In this document: positions 6,860 through 13,727 of the stretch, piece by piece
Layout of the letters: each line of letters starts with the position of its first letter
How positions within the stretch are numbered: the first letter of the stretch is position 1
Source of the DNA: JBJFGR01 sp051892875
GTDB taxonomy: Bacteria > Pseudomonadota > Gammaproteobacteria > Enterobacterales > Succinivibrionaceae
DNA length: 26,758 nt
Reading direction: 5' to 3'
Assembly: GCA_051892875.1 (NCBI GenBank)
Contig: JBJFGR010000154.1
Span: 1-26,758, forward strand
Notes under the pieces: model-generated
Database searches by the model: none
Seen by the model: the letters and a program-made list of their open reading frames with translations, nothing else
Told to the model about the DNA's origin: nothing
Program-made: the position numbers and the translations under genes

Positions 6860-7144
6860 TTACAATTTTCCTTCTAGTCTTAAAATCGTATGTAATAATT
6901 CTACATCCTCATTATTTATATAAACTCTACTATGGGATTTAAGAATACCTATCCTTAAAGTTTCTTGAAAGAAGTCCCGTATATAACCTGCTATTTGACA
7001 ACTGAAGCTACTTGTTGATGAAAGAGCTTTATAACATACTCTCTTATCTTCAAATTCAACTGTAAGAGCAACAGTAAGTTTTCTTTCTAAGTAATCTTGT
7101 ATGTCTTTAGCCGGTTTAATTACAGTTGGCATTAGCTCTAACAT
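6860..7144 (-). CDS. Small paralogue-family protein, 94 aa
   Basis: AAAGGAG before the ATG at 7144. A helix (KDIQDYLERKLTVALTV) is followed by strands, a helix (QIAGYIRDFFQETL) and a C-terminal YINNEDVELLHTILRLEGKL, the best-matching copy of the family motif. Head of the run of paralogues. Function unknown; repeated duplication suggests either a multi-subunit assembly or diversification against host targets, neither of which is shown by the sequence. Confidence 0.7.
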   Translation of the reverse strand: MLELMPTVIKPAKDIQDYLERKLTVALTVEFEDKRVCYKALSSTSSFSCQIAGYIRDFFQETLRIGILKSHSRVYINNEDVELLHTILRLEGKL

Positions 7145-7157
7145 TGGATATTCTCCT

Positions 7158-7289
7158 TTATTCTATAAAAATAGGTTCTGTACATACTGCAATCATTTCT
7201 TCTTTAATTCTATTACAAGCATCAAAACAATCACTGTAATACAAGTAAGGAGTAGGAAGGATTGTTCCATTAAGTTTTACGTACCACAT
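7158..7289 (-). CDS. Hypothetical mini-protein, 43 aa
   Basis: A short frame from ATG at 7289 (MWYVKLNGTILPTPY...) to TAA at 7158-7160. AAAGGAATAA lies upstream and its stop abuts the ribosome site of the next gene, so position and signals fit a real gene. It has two cysteines (SDCFDACNR) in a helix-like stretch. Unknown function. Confidence 0.6.
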   Translation of the reverse strand: MWYVKLNGTILPTPYLYYSDCFDACNRIKEEMIAVCTEPIFIE

Positions 7290-7310
7290 TGTTTTATTCC
7301 TTTCATTTAT

Positions 7311-7351
7311 AAAAAGTAATAGGACTGCTACATATACATAACAATCCTATT
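7311..7351 (-). terminator. Attenuator-like hairpin in the small-gene operon leader
   Basis: On the minus strand AATAGGATTG pairs with CAGTCCTATT (plus 7342-7351 and 7318-7327; ten pairs with one G-U), followed by ACTTTTT. It sits between the 18-aa peptide and the first longer gene of the operon, so read-through must occur for the whole unit to be expressed. Confidence 0.7.
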
Positions 7352-7378
7352 TCTCTATGGTTAATTGATTATTTAGAG

Positions 7379-7435
7379 TTATTTCTTTTTAATAATCTTA
7401 GAAGCTATTTTACGTAGCAATCCAGATTTAGTCAT
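7379..7435 (-). CDS. 18-aa basic leader peptide
   Basis: ATG at 7435 with GAAAGGATAA at correct spacing; the frame MTKSGLLRKIASKIIKKK ends in TAA at 7379-7381. It is the first frame after a strong promoter and precedes a terminator-like hairpin, the arrangement of leader-peptide attenuators. The product is a cationic amphipathic helix (8 of 18 residues Lys, Arg or Ser/Thr on one face), so it could also act itself. It lacks a run of one amino acid that would name a controlling tRNA. Confidence 0.5.
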   Translation of the reverse strand: MTKSGLLRKIASKIIKKK

Positions 7436-7486
7436 GATTTATCCTTTCACAAAAATATAACATGCTTCATTGCATCTTATATATAC

Positions 7487-7515
7487 ATCATATAATAAAC
7501 TATTCCACATGTAAA
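7487..7515 (-). promoter_or_regulatory. GCTTTACA-type promoter of the small-gene operon
   Basis: Minus strand GGCTTTACA with TTTACA at 7515-7510, 17-bp spacer, TATGAT at 7492-7487. Start of the unit running down to 4698. Confidence 0.75.
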
Positions 7516-7533
7516 GCCAATAATACAACTTTT

Positions 7534-8259
7534 TTATTCTTCACTCGTTACCTCCACTATTTCTGCTTTATCGAGATCAATTACTTTTGACATTAAATTT
7601 ATACTTTTAGACCTTTCCATTCTAGGATCAATCTGTAAACCAATTCGTGCGAAGTCTTTAGCGATTATTTCTTTAAGCACTAAATCGATGAAATCATACA
7701 AGTTAGTAGGGTCTTCAAAAGTTAAACAATTAATGTCTGGATCGTATTCTAACCCGTACTTTTTAGCAATGTCATCGATAGCAGGTTTAAAGACAGTATT
7801 GATAAGTTTACGCTTAGACATCCTATCGTCGATTGCTTGTTTGAGTTTATCTTCTCTTTTGGTTCTTGTAACGATTTTATCTATATCTTTTACATCATAC
7901 AGTACAACCGAAATACCGTGTTCTGCTATATCACGCATACGAAAAGCATCTCTATACTCACTACACATACTTATAAGAGATTTTCCGGTTTGTGCTTTTA
8001 CGTAATTCATAATATCAATATATTCACAATATTGTACACCATTGTAAGGTTTTTCTTTGAGTAGGTCAATAGCTTCTTGTTTGGTGAAAGCTACAACATA
8101 ACATCTTTTAATAACGTATAATATTTCATCTGGATCACATACTGGTCTACTCTTTGTCCAGCTTACATGATAACCTTTAGCATAATCAGTATCTTCCTCT
8201 ATGACAAGACTTTTATGATGGCGTATAAAGTATTGACATTTCTGTTCTGTAATATTCAT
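7534..8259 (-). CDS. Hypothetical protein, 241 aa
   Basis: AAAAAGGAACA before the ATG at 8259. Residues 1-90 are mixed alpha/beta with several cysteines (RPVCDPDEILYVIKRCY, GVQYCEYIDI). Residues 125-165 are strongly charged and helical (TRTKREDKLKQAIDDRMSKRK), and the C-terminal part is helical. No catalytic signature seen. It lies after a terminator and before the GCTTTACA promoter of the next unit. Unknown function. Confidence 0.7.
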   Translation of the reverse strand: MNITEQKCQYFIRHHKSLVIEEDTDYAKGYHVSWTKSRPVCDPDEILYVIKRCYVVAFTKQEAIDLLKEKPYNGVQYCEYIDIMNYVKAQTGKSLISMCSEYRDAFRMRDIAEHGISVVLYDVKDIDKIVTRTKREDKLKQAIDDRMSKRKLINTVFKPAIDDIAKKYGLEYDPDINCLTFEDPTNLYDFIDLVLKEIIAKDFARIGLQIDPRMERSKSINLMSKVIDLDKAEIVEVTSEE

Positions 8260-8283
8260 TGGTCTGTTCCTTTTTGCGATTGA

Positions 8284-8328
8284 AGAAAAAAGAAAGGATG
8301 ATATATTGTTTATTCTATACCATCCTTT
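8284..8328 (-). terminator. Rho-independent terminator after the GIY-YIG-like gene
   Basis: AAAGGATG (8293-8300) pairs with CATCCTTT (8321-8328); a T-rich run (TTTCTTTTTT) follows on the minus strand. It ends the single-gene unit 8349-8816. Confidence 0.85.
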
Positions 8329-8348
8329 TTACTTACGTTACGGAGTAC

Positions 8349-8816
8349 TTAGTCAATTAAACATTCTTTGAAGAACAATTGGTCAGTACCATCCAGATTG
8401 AAATCATAAGATTGATTATATCGTGCACAGTTTACATAGTTACTGAACACTTTACCCATATTCTTAGTCTTTCCGATGTGTAATACTTCACCATTTTCAT
8501 TAACAACTTGGATATAACCAGCCTTGCCGTAGAAGTGACGCACATTCTCCCTCGTGATTCTTACTGCATCTTCAAAGTTAATTTCAATTTTAGGAGCCTT
8601 TTTTTGACCCGTGGATGCATTCTGTTTATTTTCAGTATTCGTAGTAGCAATTTCTGAATTCGTTGCTGTATGGTCAGTTTTTGTACCGTTAAACTCAATT
8701 GTATAGTTATCCGGGTTTTTTCTGCTTGCTACATACTCTTTTGCTTCCATTTCGGTTTCAAAAGATTTATGCATGTTGGTCATAGATTTCATTTTAGTTG
8801 GATATACAGTAAACAT
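8349..8816 (-). CDS. GIY-YIG-like protein, probably inactive, 155 aa
   Basis: N-terminal alpha/beta part (1-42), a low-complexity linker rich in Thr, Asn and Lys (45-75), then a C-terminal piece that looks like the start of a GIY-YIG nuclease: AGYIQVVNENGEVLHIGKTK, with G100-Y-I and H113-I-G115 in place of GIY and YIG. The catalytic arginine expected in the following helix is absent (GKTKNMGKVFSNYV), so nuclease activity is doubtful; DNA binding or a structural role is as likely. It has its own promoter and terminator, so it is separately regulated. GAAAGGAAAT precedes the ATG. Confidence 0.6.
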   Translation of the reverse strand: MFTVYPTKMKSMTNMHKSFETEMEAKEYVASRKNPDNYTIEFNGTKTDHTATNSEIATTNTENKQNASTGQKKAPKIEINFEDAVRITRENVRHFYGKAGYIQVVNENGEVLHIGKTKNMGKVFSNYVNCARYNQSYDFNLDGTDQLFFKECLID

Positions 8817-8876
8817 AGTTGATTTCCTTTCATTAAAAAATTATTAAATGCACCATTACATTTAATTATTGGTTTA

Positions 8877-8905
8877 TTATTACTACAAAATAATAAATAT
8901 GTAAA
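8877..8905 (-). promoter_or_regulatory. GCTTTACA-type promoter of the GIY-YIG-like gene
   Basis: Minus strand GGCTTTACA with TTTACA at 8905-8900, 17 bp, TAATAA at 8882-8877. Transcription would start about 55 bp before the gene at 8816. Confidence 0.75.
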
Positions 8906-8936
8906 GCCATTATTTCTACTGAATTAAATTTCTGTT

Positions 8937-9428
8937 TTATTTAATATCAATAATTTCAGGCTCTACTTCTTCCGGTGGTACCATTTCTTCGACGTGTGCA
9001 TCTGACCAATCAAGTAGATTATGACTACCGGCTGTAATTCTTGGTTTTATCTTGATACCTTTAATACCAATTTCCTTTTCAATCTCGTTAATTGCAGCTT
9101 TAAGTACGGCCTTGATGATAGTTGAAGCATTGTCATGAACGTATACCCTACCGTCAGCTAAGACAAAACCATAACTAGCAAATATCTTTTCTAAGTTACC
9201 GTTATTAAGTACTGATGTCCAGAGATTTGCTGCTTTCCTTGCCGCTATAGCTCGGTATTTACTATATACAAGTGAGTAACAATTCTTCCATTCTTTTTTA
9301 ACTTCAGGACACCAGCTACTCATATCCTCTTTATTGATACGACCGTAACCATTACGCCAAGCAAAAGCATCGAGTTCTTTAAGTGCTTCTTCGCGTACTA
9401 GCATTGTATCTACTTTATATGCCTTCAT
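8937..9428 (-). CDS. Hypothetical protein, 163 aa
   Basis: Starts at 9428 inside the end of the preceding gene (14-bp overlap) behind GAAAGGAAAA. Helical N-terminal half with aromatic and basic residues (KKEWKNCYSLVYSKYRAIAARKAAN), a short strand pair (FVLADGRVYVHDN), a helix and an acidic tail (EEMVPPEEVEPEIIDIK). No family recognised. Confidence 0.7.
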   Translation of the reverse strand: MKAYKVDTMLVREEALKELDAFAWRNGYGRINKEDMSSWCPEVKKEWKNCYSLVYSKYRAIAARKAANLWTSVLNNGNLEKIFASYGFVLADGRVYVHDNASTIIKAVLKAAINEIEKEIGIKGIKIKPRITAGSHNLLDWSDAHVEEMVPPEEVEPEIIDIK

Positions 9429-9717
9429 CGTCTTTTCCTTTCATTTGGTTGGTTAATACACTAAGTACATCTTGCATGGCATCTTTTACCCATTCTTTTT
9501 GATGTGCTTTAATGATTTCTAATTCTTCTGCAGTCACATTATTTTCTTTTAATATTTTATCTGCAGCATTTTTAACTTCAACATACCTTGCTTTAGCTAC
9601 TGACTCATCTTTATTAATCATAGCTTCAGCAAATTCGGTAGCTTGTCTCTGCATATTCTGTAATAACTGATTGTGACTTTTCAGAAATATGGTTTTAAGT
9701 TCTTCAGTTGTTCTCAT
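9415..9717 (-). CDS. Hypothetical helical protein, 100 aa
   Basis: Almost entirely helical and charged, with heptad-like stretches (EELKTIFLKSHNQLLQNMQRQATEF), suggesting a coiled coil. AAGGAG precedes the ATG at 9717, and it overlaps both neighbours by 14 bp. Near its end the codons for LTNQMKGK spell the shared AACCAACC leader and GAAAGGA ribosome site of the next gene, so one sequence serves as protein code and regulatory signal. Confidence 0.7.
   Translation of the reverse strand: MRTTEELKTIFLKSHNQLLQNMQRQATEFAEAMINKDESVAKARYVEVKNAADKILKENNVTAEELEIIKAHQKEWVKDAMQDVLSVLTNQMKGKDDEGI
9445..9456 (-). promoter_or_regulatory. Shared AACCnAACC leader element inside a coding region
   Basis: Minus-strand TTAACCAACCAA directly before ATGAAAGGA and the start at 9428. 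It encodes part of LTNQ in the upstream protein. Confidence 0.45.
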
Positions 9718-10888
9718 TCTGTAGTTCTCCTTCGTCTTCAGGTTTAAGTGTAGCGACTGACTTAAAGTATTTAACTGTTGGATTTTCTTCAGTTAATTCA
9801 TTTAGAGCTTTTAATCTTTCACTCTGTGTATTAAATGCTCTTGCTGATCCATCTGAACCAATAAGCATATACATTTTGGTCTTAACTGGTTTCTGTTCTT
9901 TAGGAAGTTCAGCCGGAGGATTATCTTTACAGTCAAGCAATGTATCGACAATCGTTTCAAACTTATACTCATGAATCTTAATCAATGCCACATACTGTTT
10001 TAATTTAGCAGCTTGATATTTAGGTATCTCTCTATTTTGACATACCTTAGCAATAAGCATAAGAAGTCTAAATGTTTCATCAAATGTATCTTTTTCATTA
10101 AATACATTATTAGGAACAGCTTTATGATCTTCATGTAAAATAAACTTAGGGATTGCTTTATAGTATCTTTTATCTTTTGTACACAGTTTATAGAAAGATT
10201 CAACATTTACACAATCGAGTAATGAAAATCTGAAAACATCAATACTTCCTTTCCATCGCACGGCTAATTCATTAAAAGTATCAGCAGATATAAGTACTGA
10301 ATGCTTCATTGCTAAGCCTTTTTTAACATTGTAGTCGATTACTTTGATAGCAATATCTAATACTCTATCACCCCAAGCTTCTCTAAAGACCTCTAAGAAA
10401 TCTAAATCGTGATGTAAGAATATATTATAGATTTCTTCATCTGTAGGATTAAAAGGATCTGACATACTAGATAAAATAGTATCGTAGGTATAAAGGTATT
10501 TACGACTATAATCATTTTCTTTGAGTGTTTGTTCACAGCTTTTAACCATCTTTCTAACAACAGATGATTCAAACAAATGACTGATTTTACCGTCTTCTGA
10601 AATCAAAATGTATTCTGCGAATTTGGGATGTGATAAAATCTTATCTTTATATTCTTGTGTAAGTTCCGGTAAAACATCGAGAACTGTGCCGAGTAAATTC
10701 GAACTCCAGTTTTTAAGATAGTTTTCTTTTAATAAGATTTTATAAGAATCACCATTATCTCTAGCAGTTGTTAATATATCTGCAATTCCACTAAGACGGT
10801 TTTTATTATAGGGTAATTTGTATTTAGCAGCAGCTCTATCGTAGTATTCATCTAACTTACGAAAAAATTCTATTACTTTGGTATCCAT
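9704..10888 (-). CDS. Hypothetical protein paralogous to 15125-16141, 394 aa
   Basis: Large, mostly helical protein without a recognisable catalytic motif. Residues about 230-325 resemble the C-terminal part of the protein at 15125-16141: KDKRYYKAIPKFI versus VDKKYYKYIYPFI, then RLLMLIAKVCQNREIPK versus RKLAQIAACCIRGNISK, and VALIKIHEYKFETI versus VAGLMKIYQYDFDKI. The C-terminal 60 residues (KTKMYMLIGSDGSARAFN...) form an extra small domain. AAAGGAG before the ATG at 10888. The pair brackets the MoxR-VWA module, suggesting adaptor or target proteins for it (inference). Confidence 0.7.
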   Translation of the reverse strand: MDTKVIEFFRKLDEYYDRAAAKYKLPYNKNRLSGIADILTTARDNGDSYKILLKENYLKNWSSNLLGTVLDVLPELTQEYKDKILSHPKFAEYILISEDGKISHLFESSVVRKMVKSCEQTLKENDYSRKYLYTYDTILSSMSDPFNPTDEEIYNIFLHHDLDFLEVFREAWGDRVLDIAIKVIDYNVKKGLAMKHSVLISADTFNELAVRWKGSIDVFRFSLLDCVNVESFYKLCTKDKRYYKAIPKFILHEDHKAVPNNVFNEKDTFDETFRLLMLIAKVCQNREIPKYQAAKLKQYVALIKIHEYKFETIVDTLLDCKDNPPAELPKEQKPVKTKMYMLIGSDGSARAFNTQSERLKALNELTEENPTVKYFKSVATLKPEDEGELQNENN

Positions 10889-10891
10889 CTT

Positions 10892-11284
10892 TCATTCTCC
10901 TTTAATGTCACTGCTTTCATAGTAGCGATTAAACAAGTACTCATACAAACAAAATGCTTTTTCATCTTGGGTCTTATGAGGATAACCATAGATTCGTGCA
11001 TATGTTTCCTGTACTGATGTTAATTCCATTCTACTATTATCTCGGAATTCCTTCATCGCAAAGAATATATCCAATACAAATACAGGTAAGAATTCTTGTA
11101 TCAGTAACTCATTTTCAAAGTTAAAGTCATTATATTCCCATTGATGTAACTTAAGATATTGTTTAAGGTCTTCATACGGAAATGTTTCAGACTTATCCCA
11201 GTTGCTTATTTGACTAGTGAACGTTTTAGCATTCTCACTATATTCACTATTCTGTAAGGCTTGTAATATTTTCTGATTTGACAT
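10892..11284 (-). CDS. Hypothetical protein, 130 aa
   Basis: ATG at 11284 chosen: AGGAG lies 9 bp upstream, while a TTG two codons earlier is too close. It overlaps the membrane-protein gene by 38 bp. Helical, acidic and rich in Tyr/Phe (YEDLKQYLKLHQWEYNDFNF, LYEYLFNRYYES). No domain recognised. Confidence 0.65.
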   Translation of the reverse strand: MSNQKILQALQNSEYSENAKTFTSQISNWDKSETFPYEDLKQYLKLHQWEYNDFNFENELLIQEFLPVFVLDIFFAMKEFRDNSRMELTSVQETYARIYGYPHKTQDEKAFCLYEYLFNRYYESSDIKGE

Positions 11285-11459
11285 TTGCAATTTCTCCTAT
11301 TTGCGTGGTTATTTTTTCGATAGTTTCTTGGTTTCTGACTCTAAGATTATGGTTTAAATATTCACTATAACACTGTGTTAAACAAGCGAGCGCAAAGACA
11401 GCAACAAATACTTTACGATTATTACTAAACAAAAATACAAGAAATACAATTAACCACAT
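11247..11459 (-). CDS. Small membrane protein, 70 aa
   Basis: Residues 1-33 are two short hydrophobic segments (WLIVFLVFLFS; VFVAVFALACLT) broken by NNRK, followed by a polar helix, so a membrane-anchored protein with a cytoplasmic tail is expected. AAGGAG and the CCAACC leader precede the ATG at 11459. Candidate roles in large phages include envelope association or superinfection exclusion, but nothing here decides this. Confidence 0.65.
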   Translation of the reverse strand: MWLIVFLVFLFSNNRKVFVAVFALACLTQCYSEYLNHNLRVRNQETIEKITTQIGEIANVKSENITSLTE

Positions 11460-11471
11460 ACTTCATTCTCC

Positions 11472-11484
11472 TTGGTTGGGTTAG
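11472..11484 (-). promoter_or_regulatory. Shared AACCnAACC leader element
   Basis: Minus-strand CTAACCCAACCAA immediately followed by GGAGAATG before the start at 11459. Confidence 0.45.
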
Positions 11485-11488
11485 TAGT

Positions 11489-11518
11489 AAGGGATTACCG
11501 TATTTCAGATAACCCCTT
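11489..11518. terminator. Intergenic hairpin
   Basis: AAGGGATTA (11489-11497) pairs with TAACCCCTT (11510-11518) with one mismatch. The T-run (GTTTTTG) is on the plus-strand side; on the minus strand the hairpin runs into the AACC leader of the next gene. It may terminate in either direction or protect a processed end. Confidence 0.5.
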
Positions 11519-11532
11519 GTTTTTGTTACACA

Positions 11533-11802
11533 TTACTTATTTTTTATTGCGACAACATACATACACAAATCTTCTAACTCGGTACGCCACATCGCAGTCT
11601 GCATATCTGTTATATGATTACCAGTGACTGTTCTCTTAATCGCATTACCTATATCGTTTACTGGATCTGTGTCATCTAAGTCACTTGCAAATACCTCATA
11701 ACCAGGCATTTCTGTTTTAATCTTGTTTTCAAACTCTTCTTGATCAAAACCTGCAGTATCTATGATTATGATGTCTTCTAATACATCTTCTAATTTTACC
11801 AT
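11533..11802 (-). CDS. Hypothetical protein, 89 aa
   Basis: Small acidic alpha/beta protein (DVLEDIIIIDTAGFDQEEFENKI, MPGYEVFASDLDDTDP). The first strand IIIIDTAG resembles a Walker B strand but no P-loop is present, so a nucleotide-binding role is unlikely. AAAGGAAAG precedes the ATG at 11802. It lies 16 bp after the VWA gene and probably shares its transcript. Confidence 0.65.
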   Translation of the reverse strand: MVKLEDVLEDIIIIDTAGFDQEEFENKIKTEMPGYEVFASDLDDTDPVNDIGNAIKRTVTGNHITDMQTAMWRTELEDLCMYVVAIKNK

Positions 11803-11818
11803 GTTACTTTCCTTTCAA

Positions 11819-13195
11819 TTAGTAATCTGCGTTATTTTTACTTTCTTCAACAACAAACGGATATGTTTCCGCTTTAATTAAAGACGGTGGTGTAAACGTT
11901 GGGTGATCAAGAACCATCCAAATACAAGGACAAGGACTTACTGTTTCTGTATCACCGTCTAACGGATCATAGAAGTCAGACATACAGATGAAGACATCCA
12001 ATTTATCCTGTTTATACTTCTCTTTGATAAACTTGAAATTCTCTCGCATATCATTACCACCATCAGAAGCAAACTTGAAATTATGTAGTTCGCGTTTATT
12101 CGATGCAGTATATGTTCGGAACGTTTCAGGATATACTTTTGAACCACAGCACCAAACGTCTACAGTAAAGTCTTTAAACTGTGATAGAATGGTAAACAAG
12201 TGATCCATCATAGTATGTAACTCAGTATCATGAATTGAACCAGAAGTATCCACTGCAACTCCGATGTGCATCTTAGGAGTACGACCAGATGATGGAAGGA
12301 TAAGGTTATTTGCTATACCAGCACGAGAAGGTCTGTTCCAAGTATAGTTATCTTTCATCCAGCCACGAATATATCTAGTAAGTGCACGTCTCCAGTTAAA
12401 GGGTTGAGGTTTATATACGTTATTAATCATTCTGTCGATTGAAGACATACCTAAACCATTAGTCCTTGAACCGAATACTTCTGACATCTTAGTAAGTACT
12501 TCGTTTCTAGTGGCATCATCCTGTATTGGCATATGATCATCAATACTAAAATCGAGACCATCCACATTATTACCACAGCTCTGACCTCCATCTGCTGACT
12601 GACCTTTACCGGAACCGCCACCAGAACCACCGCTGCGATTATTCTTTTCGTCCTCTTTCTTAAGGATTTCAAAGATTTCTTCTGCTGTTTTGTCACGGTA
12701 GTCGCTTTCATACAGTACCCAATCTGGCATTTTACCAACAGCATTGTGTACAACATCACCACGGTCTGTAGTCTTTTCATTATTATGTAGTAAGCTGTTG
12801 ATTTCATAGTCAGTAGCTTTATTCCACAATTCCCACATGTGTCTATCGTTAGCATTTACTGCACCACGATACAATCCTTTTTGTGAACCTCTATCGTAAG
12901 TTAAACCAATAAGATGCAGTAACTCATGACACAGAAGGAACATCATTTCTCTTTTTGTAATGGCTCTATTATACTGTGTTCCTGAATCACCTTTAACGAT
13001 AGGATCTTCATTAAACATTTTTATCATAGACTCATTAACATAAATTGTTCTACCATCTGTCCATGCTACAAACTTACGACTAGGTTCATTTACAAAGGTT
13101 GTACCTATTCTTGTTAGAAGCTGTGCATAAATAGGAAACTCAATGACCAATTCAACCATCGCAGCTTCCCAGATTTCTTTAACATCAACTGTCAT
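11819..13195 (-). CDS. VWA-like metallopeptidase-type protein (DUF2201 family)
   Basis: 458 residues. N-terminal metallopeptidase-like domain: HELLH at 90-94 with the family's following residues (LIGLTYDRG) and the third-ligand segment NKATDYEIN around D129. A Gly/Ser/Asn-rich linker (187-210) leads to a VWA-like domain with a MIDAS DTSGS at 316-320. DUF2201 proteins combine exactly these two parts and are usually encoded next to a MoxR AAA+ ATPase, as here (13728-14960). In known MoxR-VWA pairs the ATPase remodels a target selected by the VWA subunit through its metal site. Whether HELLH is proteolytic is not known. The start at 13195 follows GAAAGGATTT. The phage role is unknown; remodelling of a phage or host complex is inferred. 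Confidence 0.85.
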   Translation of the reverse strand: MTVDVKEIWEAAMVELVIEFPIYAQLLTRIGTTFVNEPSRKFVAWTDGRTIYVNESMIKMFNEDPIVKGDSGTQYNRAITKREMMFLLCHELLHLIGLTYDRGSQKGLYRGAVNANDRHMWELWNKATDYEINSLLHNNEKTTDRGDVVHNAVGKMPDWVLYESDYRDKTAEEIFEILKKEDEKNNRSGGSGGGSGKGQSADGGQSCGNNVDGLDFSIDDHMPIQDDATRNEVLTKMSEVFGSRTNGLGMSSIDRMINNVYKPQPFNWRRALTRYIRGWMKDNYTWNRPSRAGIANNLILPSSGRTPKMHIGVAVDTSGSIHDTELHTMMDHLFTILSQFKDFTVDVWCCGSKVYPETFRTYTASNKRELHNFKFASDGGNDMRENFKFIKEKYKQDKLDVFICMSDFYDPLDGDTETVSPCPCIWMVLDHPTFTPPSLIKAETYPFVVEESKNNADY

Positions 13196-13241
13196 ATTAA
13201 AATCCTTTCAAATCAATAACTTAGTCTTCTTCAATTTTAGA

Positions 13242-13646
13242 TTAATCGTCGTCGACTTTGGATTCTTCGTCACCAACATATTCGAGAAACTTTTTAAGCT
13301 CTTCGATATTACCATTATCAATAGCTTTTTTCATCTGTTCTTTCTTTTCTTCAGGTGACAATTTCTTCCATTCTTCGGTTAGGTATTTCTGTGCATTCTC
13401 CTTCGCTTCAGCCTCTTTCTGTTGTTTATATGCTTCGACATCGATTACTTCATAACCAGTTGTATCATACGCTACACTGGCTTGCTCAATCATTTTTTCT
13501 GCAATTGTTTGTGAACTAAATTCTGAAGCAATCTCTATACAACCAACTAATTCAACTGTTGTAATAATTTCTAGAGTTGAACTATTAACATGCCTATCGA
13601 ATAAAACAAAGGCATCACGTGGTTTATCCATTACTACATAAGACAT
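13242..13646 (-). CDS. Hypothetical accessory protein of the MoxR-VWA unit, 134 aa
   Basis: Placed between the ATPase and the VWA gene. N-terminal half is beta-rich (DAFVLFDRHVNSSTLEIITTVELVGCIEI); C-terminal half is a charged helix (KQQKEAEAKENAQKYLTEEWKKLSPEEKKEQ) ending in an acidic tail. GAAAGGAAAG and a TTAACCACA leader precede the ATG at 13646. Position suggests an adaptor or substrate, but I recognise no family. Confidence 0.7.
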   Translation of the reverse strand: MSYVVMDKPRDAFVLFDRHVNSSTLEIITTVELVGCIEIASEFSSQTIAEKMIEQASVAYDTTGYEVIDVEAYKQQKEAEAKENAQKYLTEEWKKLSPEEKKEQMKKAIDNGNIEELKKFLEYVGDEESKVDDD

Positions 13647-13664
13647 TTTACTTTCCTTTCTTTC

Positions 13665-13673
13665 TGTGGTTAA
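13665..13673 (-). promoter_or_regulatory. Partial shared AACC leader element
   Basis: Minus-strand TTAACCACA before GAAAGGAAAG and the start at 13646; a shortened form of the ten-copy motif. Confidence 0.35.
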
Positions 13674-13679
13674 GAAGTT

Positions 13680-13713
13680 AAAGGGTTAGACTAACTTAAT
13701 AACCTAACCCTTT
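13680..13713. terminator. Hairpin after the MoxR gene
   Basis: A perfect 10-bp stem AAAGGGTTAG (13680-13689)/CTAACCCTTT (13704-13713). The longer T-run (GTTTTTACTT) is on the plus side; on the minus strand it is followed by AACTTCTT and then the AACC leader. It probably reduces read-through from the ATPase gene. Confidence 0.65.
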
Positions 13714-13727
13714 GTTTTTACTTAAGA

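Noticed and set aside
11988..12203. Long antisense frames across the VWA, MoxR and other genes
   Set aside because: They mirror codon bias of well-supported genes and lack ribosome sites.
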